Shown here in pieces: positions 5,644-14,156 of a stretch of DNA of 15,020 bases (within the stretch, counting starts at the first letter, position 1; each line of letters begins with the position of its first letter). Below the pieces are notes generated by a model. That model was not told the DNA's origin. It saw nothing but the letters and a program-made list of their open reading frames with translations, and did not search any database. Location: NCBI GenBank assembly GCA_023424585.1, contig JAFADT010000174.1:1-15020 (forward strand). Reading direction: 5' to 3'. The DNA comes from Pseudomonadota bacterium (lineage in GTDB: Bacteria > Myxococcota > Myxococcia > Myxococcales > Myxococcaceae). A program made the translations under genes and the position numbers.

Positions 5644-8258
5644 TGAGGACCCACGCGATGAAGCGCTGGAACGTGTTGTGGATGTCGACCCTTGCGCTCG
5701 TGGTGGCGTGTGGTGTGCCCGCCGGCGAGGACGTGAGCGTGTCGGAAGTGACGCTTGGCACCCAGGAGTCGGCGCTGTGCGTGGGGGTGAGCTTCGACGC
5801 GTTGGAGGTGGAGGGGGTGAGTTCCTTCGCGGGAGAGCTGGCGGGAGCAGGCTCCTGGGTGGTGGGCAACGGCGCCAACGCGGTGTACCTGGAGTACTCC
5901 GTGGACGGCGCGGACCACGGCTTCGATGAGCGCGTAGGAGAGCAGGGGGAGTGGTTCTTCAGCGAGGCCGCGGCCGGACTCGGCTGTGGGGTGCATTCCT
6001 TCGTGGTGAAGGCCTCCCCCATGATCATCGACAGCAATGGCAACCGCGCCAGATGCGGCATCACCCGGGAGGTGCTCCGCAACTTCGTCCAGTTCTGCCC
6101 GAGCCTGAACCCGGGCGCCTACCACACGCTGGAGGTGAAGTCGGACGGCAACGTGTGGGCCTGGGGCTACAACTACTACGGCCAGCTGGGCAATGGGCAG
6201 AGGACCCAGCGTAACGCGCCGACGCGGGTGAGGGGCTTGAGCCATGTCGTCTCCGCTGCGGCCGGAGCCGACCACTCGGTGGCGGTGACGGAGGACGGGA
6301 GCGTGTGGACGTGGGGCTCCAACTCCTACGGCCAGCTCGGAGACGGCACCACCACGATGCGCGCGGTGCCCGCGCAGGTGCCGGAGCTGAGCGACGTCGT
6401 CGCGGTGGCGGCCGCCGGCTCGCGGACGGTGGCGCTGAAGGCGGATGGGACCGTGTGGACCTGGGGGATCAACTCCTCGGGAGAGCTCGGGAATGGGACC
6501 ACCACCAACAGCCTGCTCCCCATCCAGGTGCCCAACCTCAGCGGTGTCACCAGCATCGCCGCGGGCTTGTGGCACACGCTGGCGGTGAAGAAGGACGGAA
6601 GCGCCTGGAGCTGGGGGAGCAACGCCTACGGACAGCTCGGGGACGGGACCACCCTCAACAGGTCGAGGCCCGTGCTGGTGGCGAGCCTCGGCGGCGTCCA
6701 CGCGCTCTCCGGAGGCGTCGTCCACACGGCCGCCCTGAAGCGGGACGGCACGGTGTGGAGCTGGGGCTACAACAGCGCGGGTCAGCTGGGCAACGGGACG
6801 ACCACCAACAGCTCCGTCCCGGTGCAGGTGGCGATCCTCACCCAGGTCGTCGAGATCGACGCGGGCGGTTATCACACCCTGGCCAGGCGGCAGGATGGCA
6901 CCTTGTATGCCTGGGGCGACAACTTCTACGGCGCGCTGGGCACCGGGAACACCACCAACAGCTCCGTGCCGGTGCAGGTCCCGCTCGCGGGGGTGCGCAC
7001 GTTCGGCGCGGGCTATTACTCCTCCGTGGCCGAGCGGAAGAGGGTCATCGTGACGCAGGTGCACACCCTGTTTGCGTGGGGCTACAACGCCAACGGCGAG
7101 CTCGGTGATGGGACCACCACCAATCGCTCCTCCCCCGGGGCCGTCGTGGTCAGCGGCATCGTGAAGACCGCTGGCGGCAATGCCCACTCGGTGGCCCTGG
7201 GGCGCGGCGGGGCGGTATGGACCTGGGGCTCCAATACCTATGGCCAGCTGGGCAACGGGACGACCACCCACGTCGTCACGCCCACGCAGCTCCCGGGCAT
7301 GAGCGGCGTCATCGACGTGGCGGCGGGGGGCAACCACACGGTGGCGCTGAGCGCGGACGGCACCGTGGCCGCCTGGGGCTACAATGCCTATGGCCAGCTG
7401 GGCAACGGGACGAACGCCAACCAGCTCACACCGCAGTCCGTGCCGGGGCTGGACGGCGTCACCGCCATCTCCGCGGGCTCCACGCACACGGTGGCGCTGA
7501 AGGCGGACGGCACCGTGTGGGCCTGGGGCTCCAACCTCTACGGCCAGCTCGGCGACGGGACCTTCACCCATCGCCCCTCGCCGGTGCGGGTGCCGTCCCT
7601 CGAAAATGTCGTCTCCATCGCCGCGGGCCTCTTCCACACGGTGGCGGTGAAGGCGGATGGCACCCTGTGGGCCTGGGGCTACGGCCCCCAAGGGCAGTTG
7701 GGCCTCGGGACGACCAACAACCGCTCCGTTCCGGTGCAGGTCTCCGGACTCGGTCATGCCCTCGCCGTCGCCGCGGGCGGTTACCACACGGTGGCGCTGA
7801 CGGCGAGCGGCCAGGTGTGGACCTGGGGTTACAACGCCTCCGGCCAGCTCGGCGATGCGACGACCACCCAGCGCACCTCGCCGGTGCAGGTCCCCGGCCT
7901 CACCAGTGTCATCGCGCTCGCCGCGGGGGGGTACTCCACGGCGGCGTTGAAGCGGGACGGCACGGTGTGGGCCTTTGGCTCCAACTCCAACGGCCAGCTC
8001 GGAGATGGGACGACGACCGGGCGCAGCTCACCGACCGTGACGCTCCTGACCTCTGTCGTGGAGCTCTCCTCGGGCGGCAGCCACATGATGGGGCTGCGCA
8101 AGGACGCCTTCGTCCGGGCCTGCGGCTACAACGCCACCGGCCAGCTCGGCGACGGGACGACCACCCAGCGCCCGTCGCCGGTGCAGGTGACGAACCTCCC
8201 AGGCGATGGGAGCATCACCCCCCCCGGGGGAGGTGGCGTCGTCCTGGACAGTCGCTGA
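5643..8258 (+). CDS. RCC1-repeat lipoprotein, 14 propeller blades
   Basis: The 871-residue product starts at ATG 5643, which shares one base with the protease stop. ATG 5658, 8 bases after GAGGA (5645-5649), is an equally good start (866 residues). Both keep a lipoprotein signal ending LALVVAC, so Cys23 would be lipidated. A beta-rich domain with several cysteines follows (about 45-155), then RCC1 repeats from residue 166 to near the end. Units begin at bases 6138, 6288, 6438, 6588, 6738, 6888, 7053, 7200, 7350, 7500, 7650, 7800, 7950 and 8097. The core is [KR]xDGTVWxWGxNxxGQLGDGTTT. Fourteen units fit two seven-bladed propellers. The sixth unit carries a ~5-residue insertion, and the fourteenth is truncated and has lost the WG pair (RACGYN). 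Bacterial RCC1 proteins are usually binding scaffolds; the ligand is unknown. Confidence 0.93.
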   Translation: MRTHAMKRWNVLWMSTLALVVACGVPAGEDVSVSEVTLGTQESALCVGVSFDALEVEGVSSFAGELAGAGSWVVGNGANAVYLEYSVDGADHGFDERVGEQGEWFFSEAAAGLGCGVHSFVVKASPMIIDSNGNRARCGITREVLRNFVQFCPSLNPGAYHTLEVKSDGNVWAWGYNYYGQLGNGQRTQRNAPTRVRGLSHVVSAAAGADHSVAVTEDGSVWTWGSNSYGQLGDGTTTMRAVPAQVPELSDVVAVAAAGSRTVALKADGTVWTWGINSSGELGNGTTTNSLLPIQVPNLSGVTSIAAGLWHTLAVKKDGSAWSWGSNAYGQLGDGTTLNRSRPVLVASLGGVHALSGGVVHTAALKRDGTVWSWGYNSAGQLGNGTTTNSSVPVQVAILTQVVEIDAGGYHTLARRQDGTLYAWGDNFYGALGTGNTTNSSVPVQVPLAGVRTFGAGYYSSVAERKRVIVTQVHTLFAWGYNANGELGDGTTTNRSSPGAVVVSGIVKTAGGNAHSVALGRGGAVWTWGSNTYGQLGNGTTTHVVTPTQLPGMSGVIDVAAGGNHTVALSADGTVAAWGYNAYGQLGNGTNANQLTPQSVPGLDGVTAISAGSTHTVALKADGTVWAWGSNLYGQLGDGTFTHRPSPVRVPSLENVVSIAAGLFHTVAVKADGTLWAWGYGPQGQLGLGTTNNRSVPVQVSGLGHALAVAAGGYHTVALTASGQVWTWGYNASGQLGDATTTQRTSPVQVPGLTSVIALAAGGYSTAALKRDGTVWAFGSNSNGQLGDGTTTGRSSPTVTLLTSVVELSSGGSHMMGLRKDAFVRACGYNATGQLGDGTTTQRPSPVQVTNLPGDGSITPPGGGGVVLDSR
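6138..8202 (+). repeat. Tandem ~150-bp repeats encoding RCC1 blades
   Basis: Fourteen head-to-tail units lie inside the RCC1 gene. Ten of the thirteen unit-to-unit spacings are exactly 150 bases; the others are 165, 147 and 147. Stretches such as GGCCAGCTGGGCAACGGGAC recur almost unchanged between units. Such similarity can drive recombination that adds or removes blades, and it can also confuse short-read assembly. Confidence 0.9.
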
Positions 8259-8274
8259 GGCTCCGACGGAGGGG

Positions 8275-8309
8275 CTCCTGGCTCGCCGCGCCGTCGGGCG
8301 GGCCAGGAG
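8275..8309 (+). terminator. Strong GC hairpin after the five-gene operon
   Basis: CTCCTGGC (8275-8282) pairs with GCCAGGAG (8302-8309). A T-G wobble and CGCC (8284-8287) with GGCG (8297-8300) extend it to about 13 bp, with a 9-base loop. It starts 17 bases after the RCC1 stop. No T-tract follows, as is common in GC-rich genomes. A second small stem, AAGCTG (8322-8327) with CAGCTT (8334-8339), lies downstream and is followed by the T-rich stretch GTTTTCTT near 8347-8354. Together they probably end the operon transcript. Confidence 0.5.
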
Positions 8310-8425
8310 ACGACCCTCGCAAAGCTGGGATTTCAGCTTGGAGGATGTTTTCTTGGGTCTGCGCCGGGTGGTAGCGTCCCTTGCTACCAGTGGTTCCGGC
8401 CCCGGAAGACAAGAGCCCGTCGTCG

Positions 8426-9736
<1,311 letters not shown>

Positions 9737-9738
9737 CG

Positions 9739-9784
9739 CAGGGAGCGCTGCTCGTCTGTGGCCGTGAGCCGCTCCGGCTCCCTG
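9739..9784 (+). terminator. Hairpin terminator after the FHA regulator
   Basis: CAGGGAGC (9739-9746) is the exact reverse complement of GCTCCCTG (9777-9784). The first arm begins 2 bases after the stop codon. The 30-base interior has a small GGC/GCC stem of its own. There is no T-tract, so this is a probable rather than classic intrinsic terminator. Confidence 0.4.
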
Positions 9785-10030
9785 TGGCTATCCAGAATCA
9801 GGTCGCTGCGTCACGCGAGCGTCACCTCCAGCACACCACTGGGCATCGCGTGCGGCCCAGGCAAAGGTAGACCCGAATCGTTCGGCCAGGGTCCGGAGCG
9901 TGGCCCATCGGGCGCGGCGCCTCCTCGTCCGCCCCGAGAACCGTGGCGAGGAGGTCGCTATCCGCCTCGGTCACAAGCGTCAGAGACCGGGGTAACGGAT
10001 CGCGTCGGGGTCGGCAGAACGGATCGCATC

Positions 10031-10046
10031 TGCTGATCCATCAGCA
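10031..10046. promoter_or_regulatory. 16-bp palindrome, possible operator
   Basis: TGCTGAT-CC-ATCAGCA is a perfect 7-bp inverted repeat with a 2-base centre, the shape of a dimeric regulator's site. It lies 3 bases after the second CGGATCGC-containing repeat, and about 485 bases before the next gene. No binding protein can be named. Confidence 0.3.
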
Positions 10047-10092
10047 CAGGCCGCTGGCGTCCGGTTGCCCTGCGCCCGCGCGCGGAGGGAGG

Positions 10093-10139
10093 GTCAAGGG
10101 CGCAGAACCGTTCAGGTTTCGGCGAAGCCGACCCTTGAC
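10093..10139 (+). ncRNA. Possible three-way-junction RNA fold
   Basis: GTCAAGGG (10093-10100) pairs with CCCTTGAC (10132-10139). Inside this 8-bp stem are two short hairpins: AACC (10106-10109) with GGTT (10115-10118), and CGGC (10120-10123) with GCCG (10127-10130) closed by GAA. The result is a compact three-way junction. It matches no RNA family I know and lies inside the inverted repeat pair, so it may simply be part of that element. Short inner stems occur often by chance in GC-rich DNA. Confidence 0.2.
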
Positions 10140-10231
10140 GCTTCCGAGCACGCGGGCCCCTTGGCATGATCGGAACCGCGATCCGATCGGGTGACCCGCA
10201 AGCGATCCGATAGGGCGGCCCATGACAGACG

Positions 10232-10420
10232 TCACGAGCCGGTCACAGCCACGGTCACGAGGCTTGCCTGGAGGCCCACCCTCGGGGTGCCGACCGCCCT
10301 TCGGCCCTTGCACCGCGCGCAGATACCTTGGGGCTTCGCGTTCTCCAAGTACTCCGCGTGACCGCATGGACAGGACTGCCACCTTCTTTCGATGACACCC
10401 GACGATCCCAACCATTTCAC
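10232..10420 (-). CDS. Doubtful small zinc-ribbon-like ORF
   Basis: A 62-codon minus-strand frame starts with GTG at 10420-10418. Residues about 17-38 read CPCGH, then 15 residues, then CARCKGR: a C-x-C ... C-x2-C pattern that could bind one zinc ion. The C-terminal third is low in features. GGGAAAG lies a few bases upstream on the minus strand but is a weak ribosome site. It may be a real small protein, a remnant of mobile DNA, or chance; no family is assigned. Confidence 0.22.
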   Translation of the reverse strand: MKWLGSSGVIERRWQSCPCGHAEYLENAKPQGICARCKGRRAVGTPRVGLQASLVTVAVTGS

Positions 10421-10487
10421 GGCAGCTTTCCCGTGTCATGACAGTCGATTGCGCTTCGCACTTCAGGGTCCTTCACATGTCCGATTC

Positions 10488-10504
10488 CCGGACCTCCAGT
10501 CCGG
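10488..10504 (+). promoter_or_regulatory. Leader hairpin upstream of the repeat lipoprotein gene
   Basis: CCGGAC-CTCCA-GTCCGG forms a 6-bp stem with a 5-base loop, ending 25 bases before ATG 10530. The only purine-rich stretch (GGTGAG, 10503-10508) overlaps the stem and is too far from the ATG for normal use. The stem may affect translation or mRNA stability of the lipoprotein. Confidence 0.25.
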
Positions 10505-10529
10505 TGAGTCGACACCCGATCGAAACCCC

Positions 10530-13445
10530 ATGACCCCATTCCGAAGTCTGTGGCTCGCGGCCGCCCTGCTGATGGCCGCCTGTGGAACGACTGAGCTCGC
10601 GCAGCCCGACGACGTGCAGGATGCGACGACGGCCCAGGGCCTCTCCACGCTCTCCGTGCGAGGAACCACCAGCGCGAGCGCCCTGGCCACCACCACCCTC
10701 TCCATCCCCACCCCCGTCGGTACGGCCGCCGGAGATGTGCTGGTGATGCAGTTGAGCAATCGCGAGGCCGTCACCGCCGTCGCCACCCCACCCGCTGGCT
10801 GGACGCTGCTGCGCTCCGAGCAGAGCGCCTCGGCCATCAAGTCCTGGCTCTTCCTCCGCGTGGCCAGCTCGGCCGAGCCGAGCAGTCACACCTTCACCCT
10901 CGACCTCGCCAGCTCCATGGCGGCCACCCTGGTCGCGGTGTCGGGCGCGGATCCGCTCCAGCCGATCGACGTGCACGTGGGCCAGAAGAATGGCAACAGC
11001 GCGAGCCTCGCGCTGCCCGCCGCCACCACGTCGTCCGCGAACGGCCTCGCAGTGTGGTTCTCGGCCCAGGTCTGGGGAGGCGCCGCGTGCCCCGCGGTCC
11101 ACACCCCTCCGGCGGGCTTCACCGAGCAGCTCGACACCTGCCTCGTCTCGTCGTCGCGCGGCGTGCTGCACAGCGCCGCCACCTCGGAGCTCGGGGCCGC
11201 AGGTGCCCAGCCCGCCTTCACCGGCAGCTCCACGCTCCCCAACACCAACATCACGCACGCGGTGGTGCTGCGTCCCCTCCAGCCGCCGGCCACCGGGGAG
11301 ATCACCCTCGTCGGCACCACGCACGCGAGCGGCAAGACGGTCACCAGCCTGACCCTCTCGACCCCTACGGGCGTCGCCGCCGGTAACGTGCTGCTGGCGC
11401 ACCTTGCGAACCGGAACCAGATCGGCGCCGAGCTCACCCCACCTGCGGGTTGGACGCTGGTGCGCACCGACATGAGCACCTGGAGCATCCGCGGCTGGGT
11501 CTTCGTCCGCGTCGCCACCGCCAGCGAGCCCGCGAGCCACACGTTCCAGAGTTCCATCGCGAGCAACCTCGTCGGCAACCTCGTGGCGTATGCCGGCGTC
11601 AATCCGGCCAACCCGATCGACACGCACGCAGGCAAGAGCAACAGCGGCTCGACGGCCTTCACGACGCCGCAGCTGAGCACCTCGACCGCGGGCGGGGCTG
11701 CCGTCTGGTTCGGCGCGCAGGCGTGGACCGGCGCCGCGTGTCCGACCCCGGCGATCGAGCCCCCCGTGGGCTTCGCCGAGACCTACGACACCTGCTTGGT
11801 GTCCTCGTCCCAGGGCCTCGTCTTCAACGCCGCCTTCATGCCCCTCGCCGGTGCCGGCCTCCAGGGACCGTTCAACGGCAGCTCGACGTTCGCCGAGACC
11901 AACGTCGCGCAGGTCGTCGCCCTTCGCCGCGCCGAGGTCGCGCCGTCCTCGGGGGTCGCGTTGCGTGGGAGCTCGCGCCACAGCGGCCTGTCGATCGCTT
12001 CGCTGTCGATCCCCAAGCCGTCGGGGACCGAGGCCAACGACGCGCTCATCGCGCGGGTGATCGTGCGCAACAACATCTCCGCGACCGTCACGCCGCCCGC
12101 CGGCTGGACGTTCCTGCGCTCGGAGCAGAGCGCCTGGGCCATCCGCACCTGGATCTTCTACCGCGTCGCGGGCACCTCCGAGCCCGCGAGCTACACGTTC
12201 GGGCTGGACGCGACCACCCACATGGCGGGGAGCGTGGAGGCCTTCAGCGGCGTCGATCCGGTCCAGCCAATCGACGTGCACGCAGGCCAGAAGAACGGCG
12301 ACTCCGCGTCGTTCACCGTGCCCGATGTGGTGACCGGCAGCGCGGGCGGCCTCGCCGTCTGGTACGGCTCACAGGTCTGGCCGGACGCCACCTGCCCTGC
12401 CACCGGCATCGAGCCGCCGCTCGGCTTCACCGAGGCCTTCGACGCGTGCCTGGGTCACACCAACGGACTGCTCTTCAATGCGGCCTACCGGTCGCTCACC
12501 GCGCCGGGCCTCCAGACGGGCCTCTCCGGCAGCTCCGCGTTCGTGCAGACCAACACCGCGCACGTGATCGTCCTGCGCGCCGCCAACGCCCCCAGCTGCA
12601 TGGTCGGCGACACGTACGCGAGCACCTTCACGCTCCAGGGCACCGTGACCGCGCCGGAAATCGTGGAGCCCTCGGGCCTGGCCGCGAGCCGCGTGGTCGG
12701 CAACGCGCTCTACGTGCACAACGAGGACACCACCGCGATCGTCGCGATCAACACCCTCAACGCGAGCACGATCGGCACGTTCAACGTGACCAACGTGACG
12801 CCGGCCGACTGGGAGGACCTCGCGACCGGGCCCTGCCCGAGCGGCTCGTGCATCTTCATCGGAGACATCGGGAAGTGGAGCGCCAACTTCCCTCCGGGTG
12901 GCAGCCCCACGTCGTTCACGATCTACCGCGTGCCCGAGCCGGATCTCGCCAACGGCCAGACCTCGGGGGGGCTCGTCGCCGAGGCCTTCCCGTTCGTCTA
13001 TCCGGACGGCGCGAAGGACGCGGAGTCGCTGATGGTGCACCCCACCACCGGGGACATCTACGTCGTCACCAAGAACGGGGGCACGGGGCAGAGCGGCGTG
13101 TACAAGTTCCCCCAGCCGCTGACGCCGGGCGTGCAGGCCACGCTGATCCACGTCCACACGATCCAGCTGCCGCTGAACGGAGACGCCAACTTCTCGGCCG
13201 CGACCGCGGCGGCGATCCACCCATGCGCGGATCGCTTCCTCCTTCGCACCTACCGCACTGTCTACGAGTTCCGTGCGACGCCGGGACTTGGCTTCGAGTC
13301 GGCCGTCTTCGCGACGCCCGTCACGCTGACCGACACCACCGAGGGCCAGGGTGAGGCGATCGAGTACGAGGCCAACGGCGCGAGCTACTTCACGATGAGC
13401 GAGAGCCCCTCGCCCTTCAGGCTCAAGCGCGTGCCTCTGCGGTAG
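10530..13445 (+). CDS. Large lipoprotein with three ~218-residue repeat modules and a propeller-like C-terminal domain
   Basis: The frame is open from further upstream, but ATG 10530 is chosen because it starts a clear lipoprotein signal (MTPFRSLWLAAALLMAAC, lipidated Cys18), giving 971 residues. No good ribosome site precedes it. Three homologous beta-rich modules follow at about 42-249, 257-467 and 474-684. Each has PPAGWT(L/F)(L/V)R near its middle and a conserved pair of cysteines around PP-GF (Cys187/204, 404/422, 622/640), probably disulfides in the oxidising envelope. Residues about 690-971 form a different domain: EPSGLAAS, LYVHNED, ADWEDLATGPC, CIFIGDIG and IYRVPEP. This resembles exported propeller proteins of the SdiA-regulated/phytase-esterase-like type. 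The enzymatic role is unknown. The repeats suggest an outward-facing stalk or adhesin carrying the propeller. The gene stands alone and ends at a strong hairpin. Confidence 0.9.
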   Translation: MTPFRSLWLAAALLMAACGTTELAQPDDVQDATTAQGLSTLSVRGTTSASALATTTLSIPTPVGTAAGDVLVMQLSNREAVTAVATPPAGWTLLRSEQSASAIKSWLFLRVASSAEPSSHTFTLDLASSMAATLVAVSGADPLQPIDVHVGQKNGNSASLALPAATTSSANGLAVWFSAQVWGGAACPAVHTPPAGFTEQLDTCLVSSSRGVLHSAATSELGAAGAQPAFTGSSTLPNTNITHAVVLRPLQPPATGEITLVGTTHASGKTVTSLTLSTPTGVAAGNVLLAHLANRNQIGAELTPPAGWTLVRTDMSTWSIRGWVFVRVATASEPASHTFQSSIASNLVGNLVAYAGVNPANPIDTHAGKSNSGSTAFTTPQLSTSTAGGAAVWFGAQAWTGAACPTPAIEPPVGFAETYDTCLVSSSQGLVFNAAFMPLAGAGLQGPFNGSSTFAETNVAQVVALRRAEVAPSSGVALRGSSRHSGLSIASLSIPKPSGTEANDALIARVIVRNNISATVTPPAGWTFLRSEQSAWAIRTWIFYRVAGTSEPASYTFGLDATTHMAGSVEAFSGVDPVQPIDVHAGQKNGDSASFTVPDVVTGSAGGLAVWYGSQVWPDATCPATGIEPPLGFTEAFDACLGHTNGLLFNAAYRSLTAPGLQTGLSGSSAFVQTNTAHVIVLRAANAPSCMVGDTYASTFTLQGTVTAPEIVEPSGLAASRVVGNALYVHNEDTTAIVAINTLNASTIGTFNVTNVTPADWEDLATGPCPSGSCIFIGDIGKWSANFPPGGSPTSFTIYRVPEPDLANGQTSGGLVAEAFPFVYPDGAKDAESLMVHPTTGDIYVVTKNGGTGQSGVYKFPQPLTPGVQATLIHVHTIQLPLNGDANFSAATAAAIHPCADRFLLRTYRTVYEFRATPGLGFESAVFATPVTLTDTTEGQGEAIEYEANGASYFTMSESPSPFRLKRVPLR
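10653..12581 (+). repeat. Three in-frame ~654-bp repeats inside the lipoprotein gene
   Basis: The units run about 10653-11276, 11298-11930 and 11949-12581, and encode the three modules. Matching landmarks (LSVRGTT, TLVGTTH, ALRGSSR) are 218 residues apart in both steps. Protein similarity is clear while the DNA has drifted, so the duplications are old. The first and third units are more alike around the SEQSA and DVH-GQKNG motifs than either is to the second. Confidence 0.85.
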
Positions 13446-13466
13446 GACCGCGTCGACACGCCGAGG

Positions 13467-13509
13467 AGCAAGGCCGGTCGCGGGGCACGTCCCCATGGCC
13501 GGCCTTGCT
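13467..13509 (+). terminator. Strong hairpin terminator after the repeat lipoprotein
   Basis: AGCAAGGCCGG (13467-13477) is the perfect 11-bp reverse complement of CCGGCCTTGCT (13499-13509). The stem starts 22 bases after the TAG stop. The loop contains a further GGGG/CCCC stem (13482-13485 with 13491-13494). No T-run follows, but stem strength and position make a terminator the best reading. Confidence 0.6.
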
Positions 13510-13737
13510 GTTCCGAGCTGGGAGTTCGCGCTCGGCGCCGCCGTTCACGCGGTCGTACACACCGCGTCCCGCCTGAAGCCCAGGCACACCCGAAGACGGA
13601 GCATGAGCACCGGTCCCCCGCGCGCATCGCCGGGCCTGATGCCTCTCCTCGGAGGCGACGTGCGGCACGGAGGGCTCCGCGTCAGACTCCTTGCGAACCT
13701 GCGGGGCAGCTGCGCCCGCTGCGAGGGAGTCCACGCG

Positions 13738-13912
13738 ATGGAGACGATGGCCACGGCGCTGCGGCGCTACTCCGACGAGAGCGGCTTCGGAGAGGACGGC
13801 GGGCACGCGTCCGATTGGGTCGACTTCAAGCTCGGCCCCCTCCCCTTCCCGCGCCCCAACACCGAGGCTCGCAAGTGCGGTGCGCTTCCACGATCTGCCC
13901 CACGTCTTTTCG
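13738..13912 (+). pseudogene. Frameshifted, truncated Coq4-like (HDxxH family) gene fragment
   Basis: A GAGGGAG ribosome site (about 13722-13728) precedes ATG 13738, which opens with METMATALRRYSDESGF and continues with DWVDFKLGPLPFP and NTEAR. Near 13873-13880 the reading moves to another frame, giving AVRFHDLPHV up to about 13906. Joined, the two parts look like the start of a small metal-binding family with an HDxxH motif similar to Coq4 of ubiquinone biosynthesis. The rest of the protein is missing, with unrelated sequence after 13912. A sequencing error could explain the frameshift but not the truncation. Family assignment is from memory of the motif pattern. Confidence 0.5.
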
Positions 13913-14156
13913 TGGACCGAAATGCGACTGCTGGAAGGGAGCACACGCGAGACGACCTCTCCCCCCTCTGCTGGATTGTTGGCGGGAATGTTTCCGAACC
14001 GCTTTGCGGATGAGCATGAGGCCATAAGCTTCATGCTCGAGCTACAGCCCAGCCCGGAACATTCCCAGCCCTGGCGAGCAGGAACGAACCACTACCTCAC
14101 TCCGTAGCTCGCCATCGCGTTCGCGACTTCAACCCCCGACGCACCTGGGCCCGTAG

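Larger units (their letters stand above)
9994..10211. repeat. Inverted pairs of a 24-bp-pitch repeat (core CGGATCGC)
   Basis: AACGGATCGC occurs at 9994-10003 and again at 10018-10027. Its near reverse complement GCGATCCGAT occurs at 10178-10187 and 10202-10211. Both pairs have a pitch of exactly 24 bases. Aligning 9994-10027 with the reverse complement of 10178-10211 gives 26 matches in 34, and weaker similarity runs about 24 bases further outward. This could be an operator array or the ends of a small non-autonomous element; no transposase lies between them. Confidence 0.6.
9737..10529. other. 793-base intergenic region without a convincing gene
   Basis: Short open frames exist on both strands, but none shows a good start, ribosome site and recognisable product together. 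The region holds the regulator's terminator, an array of repeated 8-mers (9994-10211), a 16-bp palindrome (10031-10046), a potential branched RNA fold (10093-10139), a weak minus-strand zinc-ribbon-like ORF (10232-10420) and a leader hairpin (10488-10504). The length and structure suggest a regulatory region or decayed mobile DNA ahead of the large lipoprotein gene. Confidence 0.6.

Noticed and set aside
5613..7787. Long minus-strand open frame opposite the RCC1 gene
   Set aside because: Its repeats (GPVAQLA-type) are just the complement of the RCC1 blades; no start signal or family match.
6138..8202. Regular 150-base repeats considered as a CRISPR-like or satellite array
   Set aside because: The period is coding, in frame and matches RCC1 blade length; the units are diverged throughout and lack distinct repeat-spacer structure.
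8369..8384. Sigma54-like promoter (TGG ... TTGC) before the FHA regulator
   Set aside because: GG and GC are separated by 11 bases, not the 10 required, and TGGTAGC is a poor -24 box; the spacing rule is strict for sigma54.
9758..10036. Plus-strand 92-codon frame after the regulator
   Set aside because: Arg/Gly/Ser/Pro-rich, no ribosome site, overlaps the terminator hairpin and the repeat array.
10054..10067. Sigma54-like promoter (TGGCGT ... TTGC) in the intergenic region
   Set aside because: GG to GC spacing is one base too short and it lies over 460 bases from the next gene.
10473..13354. Long alternate frames on both strands over the repeat lipoprotein gene
   Set aside because: Compositionally skewed (Arg/Gly/His-rich), no signal peptide or motifs, whereas the lipoprotein frame has a lipobox and three homologous modules.
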